A stretch of 52,185 nt of DNA from Chloroflexota bacterium (GCA_902810755.1 CADDYT010000033.1:1-52185); one strand, 5' to 3'; positions 1 through 8,950 are shown, counted from the stretch's first letter. Notes: generated by a model from the letters alone, not told the origin. Made by a program: numbers and translations.

Positions 1-257
1 CCTGCGTCGACGGGTACCCTGCGTCGACGGGTACCCTGCGTCGACGGGTACCCTGCGTCGACGGGTACCCTGCGTCGACGGGTATCCTGCGTCGACGGGT
101 ACCCTGCGTCGACGGGTATCCTGCGTCGACGGGTACCCTGTATCGGCGGGTACCCTGTCGGGTTGTGTACCCCTTGCGGGTACCCTGTATCGACGGGTAT
201 CCTACGTTGGGGGTATTGCGGGTACCTTACCGGGACTAGAGGTACCCTGCGTGCGGG
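1..257. repeat. 17-bp tandem repeat array
   Basis: The unit is cctgcgtcgacgggtac. Eight near-perfect copies run head to tail over 1-136, varying only in the last base (C or T). Two diverged 17-bp copies follow to 170, and degenerate GGGTAC-containing pieces reach about 257. Each unit holds one palindrome, CGTCGACG, and each junction makes another, GGGTACCC. A 17-bp period is not a multiple of three, so this is unlikely to be coding. At 167-183 there is also a small hairpin, GTACCC-CTTGC-GGGTAC. The array continues off the left edge. It lies downstream of the FtsH-like gene. Confidence 0.9.
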
Positions 258-269
258 ATGGAAACAAAA

Positions 270-2282
270 CTACCCACCCATGAAGAAGGTCATCCCGCTG
301 CCTCCATCCGCTGGCGGAAGCTGCATTTTGAATGGTTCAGGGGCAGGAGACGCCGGATAGGAGAGGAACTCGTCGTCGACATCTCCTATCGTTGTTGAAT
401 CCATGCTCGCGTTGGGGGTCAGGGAGCCGCTGCGGTGTCCGTTGCCGCTCCCGTTGCCTGCGGTGCCGCTCCCGATCAGCGTCTGCCCGTTGACGCCATT
501 GTTTGTGCCGTTCTTGCTGTGGCCGTTGCCAAGCAGTGGCTCGAACTCGTCCAGTACGGCGCGTGCCACGCGGCGCGCGTCGGCCTCGTCGATCAATTGT
601 TTGATCTCATCGGCCACCAGTTCGTCGCGTTCGATCAGCGCCTCGGCTACAGCGATAACCGCCTCGCTGTGTTCTTCAAGGAGACGTTTAATTTCCTTCA
701 TCTGCTTTTGCAACAGACTCTCCACTCGCTCAGCAAAATTCGGGATAATGGCCGGATTGACACCCGTTGCCGGATTGGCGAATGCTGCGTAGGAGAAAAT
801 GGTGCCGTCCATGCCGTAAAGGCCGATGTAGGCGCTGGCAAGGCGGGTCGCGCTGGCAAAGTCGCCGGTGACACCACTCAAATTCACATCCAGGAAGAGT
901 TCTTCTGATGCGCGCGAAGCCAGTGAGATTTTGATGAAGGCCAGGATTTCTTCCCTGTGGCGGGTCTTAATTGTCTCTTTTGGACGCCAGGCGGCAAATG
1001 CCTCAGCACCTGCCTCATCAGTATGCCGGTGCAGCGTGACGTAGGACGGGAACTCGCGCTCCAGCAAGTAGTAGCAGGCGACGGTATGTCCCGCCTCGTG
1101 GTAGGCCAGGCGGCGGCGCTCGATGGGGGTCAGGTCGCTGAGCTGGCGCAGGCCGAATTCGTGCTTGTCCTGAGCTGCGGTAATATCCTTGTAGGTAACG
1201 ACATCACGCCCCTCAAAGTGTGCAATGATGACTGCTTCGTTGATAATGTGCTTAATCGCGACCGGTGTATACTCGAACATCCGCTGCACCAGGGCATCAA
1301 TGGAGATATTCGGGTCATGTTTGACCTTATTCAGGTAGTATTCGATCACCTCACCGCGATACTTATCGGTTGGTGGCAGGACGCGAATCTGGCGATCAAA
1401 GCGACCGGGGCGTAACAGAGCGGGATCAAGTGTATCTGGAATATTGGTGGCGCCGATGGTCAGTACCGGCTGTGCCTGCACACGCCCATGATAGAGACCT
1501 AGCACCCGCAAAACTTTCTTGAACCAGCCTGTTTCAATATTTGGTGGGTCCAACTGCATCAGCAGTTCGTTCAGGCCTCCGCTCATATTCATACCGCCGA
1601 GCATGCCGCCGCCGAAAGCCAGACCGGGGCTTTGCGATGTACGAGCTGTTGCGATGGCGTCCAGTTCATCCATAAACACGACGCAACCGCCATACTCACG
1701 GGCTAGACGGCGTGCTTTTCGGTACAGATTTTTGATCATTAGCACGTCCATGCCGAGGAAGATGCCGCGCATGCTGGCGGCGCTGACATAGGCAAAGGGA
1801 ACCCCTGCCTCCGTACTGATACATTGCGCCAGATAGCTTTTGCCGGTTCCCGGTGGGCCAGAGAGCAGGAGGCCGCGTACAGGAGCGCCACCCATTGCCT
1901 GAAATTCTTTCACGCCGCGCAGGATAACGACGATACGCCTGGCTTCCTCAAGCACTTCTGGGTTGCCTTTATAATCTTTGAAACCTACTCCCGTTTCACC
2001 GGGCATAACCCAGTACAGCCTTGGACGGCCCATGAAGAAAAACCAGGCGAAAAGCTGGATGCCGACAAACAGGACGGCGAACAGAAGCTGGATTGCCAGG
2101 ACGAAAAGGGTGCTGGGTGAGGGAAAACTCAACTTCGGTACAATATTGATAATAATGTACACGAGCAGCAGCGTTCCCAGCAGGATAAGGAGCCAGCGGC
2201 GTTTCATGAAACGCCCGAACTGGGTTAATCCCGCATCTATGGACTTATCCAGCTCATCGTGTTTTGTATTGTTTTCGGGCAT
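270..2282 (-). CDS. FtsH-like membrane AAA+ zinc metalloprotease, divergent
   Basis: An ATP-driven membrane protease predicted to pull and degrade membrane and cytosolic proteins. Two membrane segments (about 30-48 and 59-83) have only a short segment between them. The AAA module has Walker A GPPGTGKS (142-149), Walker B VVFMDELDAI (201-210) and an arginine-finger region LRPGRFDRQ (290-298). The peptidase M41 domain has the zinc motif HEAGH (395-399) and a likely third ligand in TGDFASATR (Asp474). The tail after about 600 is rich in Gly, Asn and Ser. At 670 residues it is near normal FtsH length. The pore-loop region reads IFLGMD, and the sequence departs from housekeeping FtsH, so it may be a specialised paralogue. 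Start chosen by an AAGGGGA site. It follows the gene ending at 2333 by 50 bp. Confidence 0.88.
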   Translation of the reverse strand: MPENNTKHDELDKSIDAGLTQFGRFMKRRWLLILLGTLLLVYIIINIVPKLSFPSPSTLFVLAIQLLFAVLFVGIQLFAWFFFMGRPRLYWVMPGETGVGFKDYKGNPEVLEEARRIVVILRGVKEFQAMGGAPVRGLLLSGPPGTGKSYLAQCISTEAGVPFAYVSAASMRGIFLGMDVLMIKNLYRKARRLAREYGGCVVFMDELDAIATARTSQSPGLAFGGGMLGGMNMSGGLNELLMQLDPPNIETGWFKKVLRVLGLYHGRVQAQPVLTIGATNIPDTLDPALLRPGRFDRQIRVLPPTDKYRGEVIEYYLNKVKHDPNISIDALVQRMFEYTPVAIKHIINEAVIIAHFEGRDVVTYKDITAAQDKHEFGLRQLSDLTPIERRRLAYHEAGHTVACYYLLEREFPSYVTLHRHTDEAGAEAFAAWRPKETIKTRHREEILAFIKISLASRASEELFLDVNLSGVTGDFASATRLASAYIGLYGMDGTIFSYAAFANPATGVNPAIIPNFAERVESLLQKQMKEIKRLLEEHSEAVIAVAEALIERDELVADEIKQLIDEADARRVARAVLDEFEPLLGNGHSKNGTNNGVNGQTLIGSGTAGNGSGNGHRSGSLTPNASMDSTTIGDVDDEFLSYPASPAPEPFKMQLPPADGGSGMTFFMGG

Positions 2283-2332
2283 GATAACTGTCCCCTTTTT
2301 CAGGTGTCGATGGAATGGACGAACGGATGACG

Positions 2333-2968
2333 CTAAGCCAGCTTGGGACGCAAATCTACAAGGTTGGCGTTAAACAGGACTTCTCCGTGGCTTGTAGCTA
2401 CGGTCGTAAAATGCCAGATCATGATACCGTTAGTCGGCCCGCCAGGACCATTTGTGACAATATCGACTTCTACGAAACTATCTACTGTCGTATCTGTTTC
2501 GCTGTATACACCGATGACGGTGATGTCTTTCCAATCGACATGGCCTATTCTCTCGCTGTAATTAGCGACGATCTGGTTGGGGTCTGGCGGCTGCTGGATA
2601 TTTGTATCCAGCAGCTTCAACGCAGTCGCGTTACCATCGCGCAACGCATACAACCAGTCTTTCACCAGATCCCCCCCGCCATTGCCGCCATGGATGTGGA
2701 AATTGAATTGATCGCTTCCTATGCCGAAAGGAAGTTGCCTGGACACAACATAATTGGTTATGCTGATACTTGCTAGCAGTAACACAATGACCATCGCCGT
2801 CAGGCTTTTGTGGTTCCCTATTCCTCTAAAGGCATAGTACATCAATTTGACAAGCCCGTGCAGGAAGCGTTTTGATAATGGCTTTCGAGATGGCTGCTCG
2901 CTTGCCTCTTCAGCAGTCGCTTTTACTTTCTGGTCGGGCTTTTGTTGCGTCGGTGTAGGAGTCAGCAT
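2333..2968 (-). CDS. single-pass membrane protein, function unknown
   Basis: A 211-residue protein with a polar, Pro/Thr/Gln-rich N-terminus of about 35 residues and one hydrophobic segment (about 56-75). The rest, about 135 residues, would lie outside the cell. That outer part has the flavour of an NTF2/SnoaL-like fold (helical start DWLYALRDGNATALK, then beta-rich sequence), but this is only an impression. It is 50 bp upstream of the FtsH-like gene on the same strand, so the two are probably co-transcribed; it could be an adaptor or substrate. The start has no strong ribosome-binding site. Confidence 0.7.
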   Translation of the reverse strand: MLTPTPTQQKPDQKVKATAEEASEQPSRKPLSKRFLHGLVKLMYYAFRGIGNHKSLTAMVIVLLLASISITNYVVSRQLPFGIGSDQFNFHIHGGNGGGDLVKDWLYALRDGNATALKLLDTNIQQPPDPNQIVANYSERIGHVDWKDITVIGVYSETDTTVDSFVEVDIVTNGPGGPTNGIMIWHFTTVATSHGEVLFNANLVDLRPKLA

Positions 2969-3384
2969 GCGTCTTGCATCTCAACTTTCTCAGGGAACTT
3001 GCCAGCTTGCCTCTACAGGCACCTGGCACTGCTTACTCACTCGATTTCACTGCCTCTCATCGTATGTCACACAACATCCTGAAAGGGCGAGATTCAGATT
3101 ATTCCTGCCTTACATTGCATTTCGTTTCGTATGACCGGCATCCTCGTTTGCATGATGCTCAACGTTACCATACACTACAACAGCGATTTTGACAAGAGAT
3201 TTTGGCCCGACTTTCTAAAATATACGTATTGCCGCTGCACTTTATCTCACCGGTCCCACTTGCCAGCATGCTCGCAACATGGTACTCTGAGAACAACTGT
3301 ACGTCATAGAAAGACAGAATGAACGAATGAAGCAGGATATATAGTGCGCGAGAGAGCGAAGCGAGAGAAGGCAGGTGATGCGAT
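2969..3384. other. divergent intergenic region, 416 bp
   Basis: This separates the minus-strand FtsH operon from the plus-strand gene at 3385 and should hold both promoters. A TTGACA hexamer lies at 3189-3194 on the plus strand. The nearest -10-like sequence (TAAAAT, 3216-3221) is 21 bp away, so I do not call it a promoter. No gene or strong hairpin was seen. Confidence 0.5.
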
Positions 3385-4971
3385 ATGCCGAACAAAGCAG
3401 ATGATTTTAACGAACAGCGGGAACAGGGAGAGCAGGCCCCGGCGCATATCTGGCTGCGTTACGCCACGCAGTTTACTGCCGGGGAGCGTACCTATACCAT
3501 CGATATCGGCATTCCGGTGCCGCCGGGCGCGGATGCTCAGACCCGCGAACAACTGCTGCGTGAGGCCGATGCCGGGCTGGATCAACTGGCCGACTATGTC
3601 GAGCGCCGCGTGATGCAGATAGCGCAACAGGGCGGCCAGGGACAGCGACCGTCTGCTGGGCCTCGCCCCACTGCTCCTGCCATTCCCACTCCTCCGCCTG
3701 TCGCGGCCCCTACTCCGCTCTCACTGCCTGCCTCGCCGTCTTCCACCCAGACACAGCCGTCTGCTACAGCCGGTGCGACTCCTGCGACTTCGGCTGGCAG
3801 GCCGTCTACGCCTGCCCGACCATCTGTGTCGCCCTCAGCGGCAGCGCGCCCCACCTCGCCCGCTCCGGACTGGCAGACCGCGCAGAGCAGCCAGCCCGCG
3901 GCTCCAGCCGCGCCCGCTCGCCCCGGCATCGGAGCCAGCATGCCATCCAGCCCTGGGGTGAGCGAGGGTACGATGTCGTTGTCGGAATTCATGAAATATC
4001 TCAAGGAGATGGGCCTGGATGCCCGCCGCGCCATGGCTCTGCTCAAAGTAAAATCCCTTTCCGGCCTGAACCTGCGCGAAGCTCTGAAGCAATTGCAGCA
4101 TATTCTGATGGAAGAAGGCGGCGGCTCCTCGCCTTCTACACCTGCCACCCGGCAGCAAGTGCAGGGGCAATCGCAGGCCCGTCCGTCGACAGGGCCGCAG
4201 GCTCCAGTGCGTTCTACAGCTCGACCGGCACCGGGGACAGGGGAAGGCGGCCATTCGGCTCCCGGCGCGCGGGCGGCTGAGAACAGTGCTGCTACGGCCA
4301 GGACTGCGACCGGCTCTGCACCATCACAGCAGACGATTCAACCGGCGCAGACAGGGCAGACCAATCAATCAGCCTCTGCGCCAGCGGCGCCCAGCGGTCG
4401 CCCGGCGAGTCCGGTCACACCGACGCCGCCTGCACCTTCTTCGCCGCTGTCATCCGCGTCTTCACCGGCCTCGACGATGCGGCCCGCCGCTGGCCCGACT
4501 GCGCCAGCGGCAGGTGGTGGCGCGAAAAATCTGCGCGAGGGGTCGGCGTCCTACCCTTCGCCCATTGTCTTCGATGAGGAAGACGACGAGTCAGAACTGG
4601 AAGACCTCGATTTTGAGGAGGACGAGGAGGATGAGGAGCAGGAAGCATCTTTCGGGGCCAGCGTTGGCCTGTCGGCGGCCCATCGCAGGAGTGTCGAGGA
4701 TATTGTGAGCAGGCTGCGCGAGTCGGGTGGAACCACGCTCGTCAGCGCGGGCCGTCTTAAAGTTTTGCACAATGTCGTTGACGGGCAGCTCAGCCCGGAA
4801 CAATTGCAGGCCCTCATTCGGGGTGTCTGGGGCGCGGCCTCTGAGAAGAAATTGAAAAGCGATCAGGCCGAGGCCCTGATCTCCTGGGGCAAGCAGGACG
4901 ACTTTGTGGCGGAGGCCGAGATGTTGCTGGCGCATTTTGAGGAGAACGGCAATGCGAGTAGTAACCGGTGA
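3385..4971 (+). CDS. modular low-complexity protein, function unknown
   Basis: Not recognised as a known family. The 528 residues show three probably folded islands joined by long linkers rich in Pro, Ala, Ser and Thr. The islands are an N-terminal block (about 20-80) with beta and helical character, a short helical block (about 198-245, LSEFMKYLKEMGLDARRAM) and a C-terminal helical block (about 435-520). A very acidic run of Glu and Asp (about 395-425) precedes the last block. There is no signal peptide or membrane segment, so it is probably cytosolic. An AGGTGAT site precedes the start. The 3' end overlaps the rsmD start by 20 bp, so the two genes are translationally linked. Confidence 0.75.
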   Translation: MPNKADDFNEQREQGEQAPAHIWLRYATQFTAGERTYTIDIGIPVPPGADAQTREQLLREADAGLDQLADYVERRVMQIAQQGGQGQRPSAGPRPTAPAIPTPPPVAAPTPLSLPASPSSTQTQPSATAGATPATSAGRPSTPARPSVSPSAAARPTSPAPDWQTAQSSQPAAPAAPARPGIGASMPSSPGVSEGTMSLSEFMKYLKEMGLDARRAMALLKVKSLSGLNLREALKQLQHILMEEGGGSSPSTPATRQQVQGQSQARPSTGPQAPVRSTARPAPGTGEGGHSAPGARAAENSAATARTATGSAPSQQTIQPAQTGQTNQSASAPAAPSGRPASPVTPTPPAPSSPLSSASSPASTMRPAAGPTAPAAGGGAKNLREGSASYPSPIVFDEEDDESELEDLDFEEDEEDEEQEASFGASVGLSAAHRRSVEDIVSRLRESGGTTLVSAGRLKVLHNVVDGQLSPEQLQALIRGVWGAASEKKLKSDQAEALISWGKQDDFVAEAEMLLAHFEENGNASSNR

Positions 4972-5593
4972 AGCAAAAGGGCGCAAGCTCAAATCGCCCA
5001 GGACGATGGGGACGCGCCCGATCATTGACAGGGTTAAAACGGCCCTCTTCGATATCCTTTCCACGCGGGTCGAGGATGCGCGTTTTCTCGACCTCTTCGG
5101 CGGCGTCGGCGGCGTCGGCATCGAGGCTCTCAGTCGCGGCGCCTCTTTCGCGACTTTCATTGAAATGAATGGCAAGGTGCTGAAAATCCTGCGCGAAAAT
5201 TTACAGCTCACCGGGCTTGCCGACCGCGCCGAGACCCTGCACGCCGATGCCTTCAAATTTCTGCAGGCGGCGGGAAGAGGCATGGGAACAGGAGCGGCTA
5301 CCCCCGAGCGCACATATGATATCATCTATGTAGCGCCGCCGCAGTATCAGGAGATGGCCGCGCGCGCCCTCGGCATGCTCGATACCTCGCCGCTGCTGGC
5401 CGACGACGGCCTGGTGATTGTGCAGATACACCCGAAGGAGCGTCCCGGTGTCGTCGCCGTGCCGCTTTCGCGCCTGGCTCTCACCCGCGAACGGCGCTAC
5501 GGCAGCACGCTGCTGATGTTTTTTGAACCCGAAGCTGAAAAGGAACAGTCCCTGAATGATACTAAAGAGCAAATCCATGAACGTGAAAAGTGA
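4952..5593 (+). CDS. rsmD: 16S rRNA (guanine(966)-N2)-methyltransferase RsmD
   Basis: Methylates G966 of 16S rRNA using S-adenosylmethionine. The start MRVVTGEAKGRKL matches the family N-terminus and has a GAGGAGA site just upstream, so I prefer 4952 to in-frame starts further upstream. The SAM-binding motif is FLDLFGGVGGVGIEAL, close to the family pattern DLFAGSGALGIEAL. The catalytic position reads YVAPPQY, where most RsmD proteins have D/NPPY/F. From memory this variant also occurs in other Chloroflexota. At 213 residues the length is normal for the family. It overlaps the previous gene and is followed after 28 bp by an HTH protein. The last 20 residues are charged and non-conserved. Confidence 0.88.
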   Translation: MRVVTGEAKGRKLKSPRTMGTRPIIDRVKTALFDILSTRVEDARFLDLFGGVGGVGIEALSRGASFATFIEMNGKVLKILRENLQLTGLADRAETLHADAFKFLQAAGRGMGTGAATPERTYDIIYVAPPQYQEMAARALGMLDTSPLLADDGLVIVQIHPKERPGVVAVPLSRLALTRERRYGSTLLMFFEPEAEKEQSLNDTKEQIHEREK

Positions 5594-5621
5594 GCAAGAG
5601 CGTGTGGAGGAGGTATAGCTT

Positions 5622-6125
5622 ATGATGGGCAGATCAGGAAGCCGCTTCGCCTTTCTGGACGCGGGCGAGACAGCGCGCCGCCTCGGCATCGACCGCGTCA
5701 CGCTCGACCAGTGGGTGCGCGACGGTCGCATCAAAGCCTACAAAGGCGTCGGGCGCGATTCGTTCTTCAAAACTGCCGAGGTGGAGGCGCTCTATAACGA
5801 ACTGCATCCGGCCTCCGAACTCGCCGCCGCCATCGCCGAGGATGAGCGCGAGACCGCCGGAGAAGCAGGAGCGGGAGTTAGCCAGACCGTCCAGCTCACG
5901 CCGCGCCGCAAGCAGCACGACCCGCAGATGAAGGTCTACCTGCGCCTGCAGGCCGACGCTAAATGGTACGATATCTCCGACGAGGATATCCGCACCTGGT
6001 TCAACCAGCTTTCCCCTGAGGGCTACGAGCGCAACAAACGCAACGCCGAACATACCATCCAGAAGTTGCAATATCTCGTGAGTCTCATCGAAGAGGGGCA
6101 GAAACGCCTTTCTGAAGGCGAGTGA
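5622..6125 (+). CDS. MerR/excisionase-type HTH DNA-binding protein
   Basis: A 167-residue protein. Residues 10-62 form a winged-helix type helix-turn-helix of the MerR/excisionase class (GETARRLGIDRVTLDQWVRD, then a wing and a second helix). The C-terminal part (about 100-167) is helical and charged, with no recognised effector domain. A GGAGGAGG site lies 8-15 bp upstream. The start could be either of two adjacent ATG codons (5622 or 5625). It follows rsmD closely and is the last gene before a terminator hairpin. Its target is unknown. Confidence 0.75.
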   Translation: MMGRSGSRFAFLDAGETARRLGIDRVTLDQWVRDGRIKAYKGVGRDSFFKTAEVEALYNELHPASELAAAIAEDERETAGEAGAGVSQTVQLTPRRKQHDPQMKVYLRLQADAKWYDISDEDIRTWFNQLSPEGYERNKRNAEHTIQKLQYLVSLIEEGQKRLSEGE

Positions 6126-6127
6126 AT

Positions 6128-6175
6128 GAAAGCGGGAAAAAGGCAACCCGATGCCGTCGCCTTTTTCCCGCTTTC
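6128..6175. terminator. terminator hairpin, probably two-way
   Basis: Perfect 17-bp inverted repeat with arms gaaagcgggaaaaaggc (6128-6144) and its complement (6159-6175), and a 14-base loop. It sits between the convergent HTH gene and RidA-family gene, just after the HTH stop codon. A/T-rich stretches occur inside the arms rather than as a clean outer T-run. Confidence 0.8.
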
Positions 6176-6265
6176 GTCTTCCTTACTTGCCGCCAGGCAA
6201 GCCGAGGACGGGCAAGCTTTTGGGCCAGAGAGTGGATATCCTTTATAGCATGTTCCCAACCGCTT

Positions 6266-6748
6266 TTACACGCTGATCTCCACCTCTGCCTCGATCTCCA
6301 CGGGGATATCGACGGGCAGGCCGGCCATGCCGACGGCGGAGCGGGCGTGCTGGCCGACTTCCGGCCCGTAGAGTTCCAGAATCAGGTCGGAGAAGCCGTT
6401 GATGACTGTCGGCTGCTGGTTGAAGCCGGGGGCGGAATTGACCATGCCGAAGACGCGCAGCCAGGCCGTCACGCGGTCCAGATCGCCCAGTTCGCGTTTC
6501 AGGCTGCTCAGAATCGCCAGCGCCACCAGCCGCGCTGCCTGGTAGCCCTGCTCCAATGGAACCTCCGCGCCCACCTTGCCGCGTGGTTGCGCCAGCGAGC
6601 CGTCCGCGTTGAGCGGCCCGTGTCCTGAAATATACGCCCGGTTGCCTCGCACGCGCACCTGCGCGAAGGGCAGGCGCATTCCCTGCGGCTCCTGCATTGG
6701 CTCCGGCAGCGTCAGGCCCATCTCCGCCAGTTTTGCCTCGATCTTCAT
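6266..6748 (-). CDS. RidA/YjgF family enamine/imine deaminase-like protein
   Basis: The RidA family hydrolyses reactive enamine and imine intermediates released by PLP enzymes. At 160 residues it belongs to the longer subgroup rather than the 130-residue RidA itself. Family hallmarks are the hydrophobic strand RAYISGHGP, the middle region SLKRELGDLDRVTAWLRVFG and the C-terminal ARSAVGMAGLPVDIPVEIEA, where the Arg aligns with the substrate carboxylate-binding Arg of RidA. An AAAGGAG site supports the start. It stands alone, convergent with the HTH gene. Confidence 0.85.
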   Translation of the reverse strand: MKIEAKLAEMGLTLPEPMQEPQGMRLPFAQVRVRGNRAYISGHGPLNADGSLAQPRGKVGAEVPLEQGYQAARLVALAILSSLKRELGDLDRVTAWLRVFGMVNSAPGFNQQPTVINGFSDLILELYGPEVGQHARSAVGMAGLPVDIPVEIEAEVEISV

Positions 6749-7296
6749 AACTTTCTCCTTTACAGGTGGATTTTCTCGTGCTTGGCCAGCATAGCGATGA
6801 ATTTGTGGCTGGCAAATGAGATGATCGGGAGTTGCCCTGTGCTTTTCATGTGGATAGTATACACTATTCCAGCCCGTCGACTCTTTACCTTCATTTCATA
6901 AGGAGGAAAATTGAAAGCATTTGCTACTATTCTACGTCCAGGGAACCAGGACAGGCATACCTGAGAATCGCGCAAAAAGGGGGGAGAATGGCCCCTCTTT
7001 CCGGGGAATTTTTCACCCTCGGAAATGGAGGTGATTGAGGGATGATTTCGCGGAAAACTTCCTCTGGCACCTCAGTGGTCATCGGGGAAAGGGAGCAGGA
7101 CAGAGCCATAAATGCCAGTGCGGTAAGCATAGAGGTCAAAGGGGCGCAACTTGCTGCGAATTCAGCATAATTGCTGATTCAGATACCGACCAGGCAAAGC
7201 GGCTGTATCAACTGTTGCACTCTTGCTATTCCATATGCTATACTCCTCATGGTACAATATTTAGCAGAGACAACAGATGGGATAAAAGGACCAGGA
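6749..7296. other. leader region of the ATP synthase operon, 548 bp
   Basis: No convincing gene was found. The left part should hold the RidA-gene promoter (minus) and includes an imperfect palindrome at about 6852-6869 (GATAGT/ACTATT). The right part holds the likely atp promoter at 7215-7244 and a small imperfect hairpin around 7159-7183 (gaattcagca/tgctgattc). Short open frames here lack ribosome-binding sites and family features. Confidence 0.5.
7215..7244 (+). promoter_or_regulatory. candidate promoter of the atp operon
   Basis: TTGCAC (7215-7220), an 18-bp spacer and TATACT (7239-7244) resemble a sigma-70 type promoter. Transcription would begin near 7251, about 45 bases before the first atp gene. 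Confidence 0.55.
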
Positions 7297-7548
7297 ATGA
7301 GTAAATACACGCCTCCGCCCTCTGCCTGGGAGTCTCTGGCACTTGTGGGTCAACTGGGCTTAACAATAGCCATACCCATTGCTTTACTCGCTTTTCTGGG
7401 ACATCTCCTGGATGGCGTCGCGCATACAGGATATTTGTTTTTATTACTCGGGCTGCTGCTTGGCCTGGTCTCGGGAATATATGGAGCGTACCGTTTATTA
7501 TCGCGCACACTCTATAGAGAGAATAAGAATAGACGGGAGCCATCGTAG
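7297..7548 (+). CDS. atpZ: AtpZ/AtpI-family ATP synthase accessory membrane protein
   Basis: An 83-residue protein with two membrane segments (about 19-38 and 45-66) and the AtpZ/AtpI pattern of a Gly-rich first helix followed by FLGHLLDG. This family precedes atpB in many bacteria and has been linked to c-ring assembly or Mg2+/Ca2+ transport. The start MSKYTPPPSAW has an AAAGGA site; longer in-frame starts lack one. It is first in the operon, with atpB starting 48 bp after its stop. Confidence 0.8.
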   Translation: MSKYTPPPSAWESLALVGQLGLTIAIPIALLAFLGHLLDGVAHTGYLFLLLGLLLGLVSGIYGAYRLLSRTLYRENKNRREPS

Positions 7549-7596
7549 AACGAATCTGACCATGCAGGGCCCGGTGAATGTAGAGGAGGATACCGA

Positions 7597-8511
7597 GTGC
7601 TCTGGAAATTACCGCATGTAAGTCTGGCACCCGATACCATTTTTTATATAGGCGGATTCCCGGTGACGAACACCCTGTTCTGCACCTGGATATCAATCAT
7701 CGTATTGTTTTTCATGTTCTTTTTTGCGCGGCAGGGTAAGCTGATCCCCTCCGGCTGGCAGAATTTCATGGAGTGGATGATCGAAGCCCTGCTGGGACTG
7801 GTCGAAGGCGTGGTGGGGAAGGAACGGGCAAAGAAATTCTTTCCGCTGGTCGCCACCTTCTTCCTGTTCATTCTCGTCTCCAACCTGCTCGACGTGATTC
7901 CAACCGTTGATACTGTTGGCACGATTGACTGGACACAGATCCAGCAGATCAATGCAGCCGGACACACCAACTACCAGCCCGTATTAGGCTTCCTGTTATT
8001 CGGCCCCATCTCCAACGCGCTTATTCCCTGGGTGCGCCCCGCGACGACCGATTTGAATCTGAATCTGGCAATGGCGCTGATCGCCGTGATTACCGCCCAG
8101 GTCTTCGGCTTCGCCACGCTGGGCTTCGGCGAACATGTCAGCAAGTACCTGAACTTCAAGGCGCTGTTCAAGTTTAGCCTGACCGGCTTCATCGAGTTCT
8201 TTCTCGGCCTGCTGGAAATCATCAGTGAAATCGCGCGCGTCATCTCGCTGACCTTCCGTCTCTTTGGCAACATCTTCGCGGGCAGCGTGGTGCTGGCGGT
8301 TTTCGCCTTCATCCTGCCGTTCCTGGCGGATGTCATCTTCATTCCCTTTGAACTCTTCGTTGCCGTGGTGCAAGCCTTCGTCTTCGCACTGCTCGCGCTA
8401 ACCTACCTGCAACTGGCTACCAGCAGCCACGCGGAGCCGGAAAGCGAACACGAGGCACGCGCAGAGTTCGCACAGGAGGAAAAGGAGAGGGAAACGGCGC
8501 CTGCACATTAA
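7597..8511 (+). CDS. atpB: ATP synthase F0 subunit a
   Basis: The membrane subunit that forms the proton half-channels next to the c-ring. The key arginine is in SLTFRLFGNIFAG (Arg221), equivalent to Arg210 of E. coli. Several hydrophobic helices cover about 15-275. The last 29 residues are a charged Glu/Ala-rich tail not usual in the family. The start is GTG with a strong GAGGAGG site. At 304 residues it is slightly long. The second half-channel helix (AFVFALLALTYLQLA) is present. Confidence 0.95.
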   Translation: MLWKLPHVSLAPDTIFYIGGFPVTNTLFCTWISIIVLFFMFFFARQGKLIPSGWQNFMEWMIEALLGLVEGVVGKERAKKFFPLVATFFLFILVSNLLDVIPTVDTVGTIDWTQIQQINAAGHTNYQPVLGFLLFGPISNALIPWVRPATTDLNLNLAMALIAVITAQVFGFATLGFGEHVSKYLNFKALFKFSLTGFIEFFLGLLEIISEIARVISLTFRLFGNIFAGSVVLAVFAFILPFLADVIFIPFELFVAVVQAFVFALLALTYLQLATSSHAEPESEHEARAEFAQEEKERETAPAH

Positions 8512-8662
8512 AAACCCCACGTTTCGCTTTGTTTCGTTTCGTAGAGCAGAGTGCTACTCGCAGACGCTCGTTTTGCGCTGCGATTGCATAGATTTTAACG
8601 CCAATTACAGATCCGCAGGGCCATGCTTGCACAGGTGCAACGCATCCCCTTGCAGTACTTAA

Positions 8663-8950
<288 letters not shown>

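Noticed and set aside
1..170. CRISPR array
   Set aside because: The 17-bp units are directly adjacent with no unique spacers, and no cas genes are in the window.
163..360. Open frame of 65 residues running from the 17-bp array
   Set aside because: It is made partly of repeat sequence with a period not divisible by three and overlaps the FtsH-like gene end on the other strand.
3189..3221. TTGACA with TAAAAT as a promoter
   Set aside because: The 21-bp spacing is too long for a sigma-70 type promoter, and no better -10 lies at 16-18 bp.
7035..7304. Open frame of 89 residues upstream of the atp operon
   Set aside because: It has no ribosome-binding site or family features, overlaps the likely atp promoter and is out of frame with the clear atpZ start.
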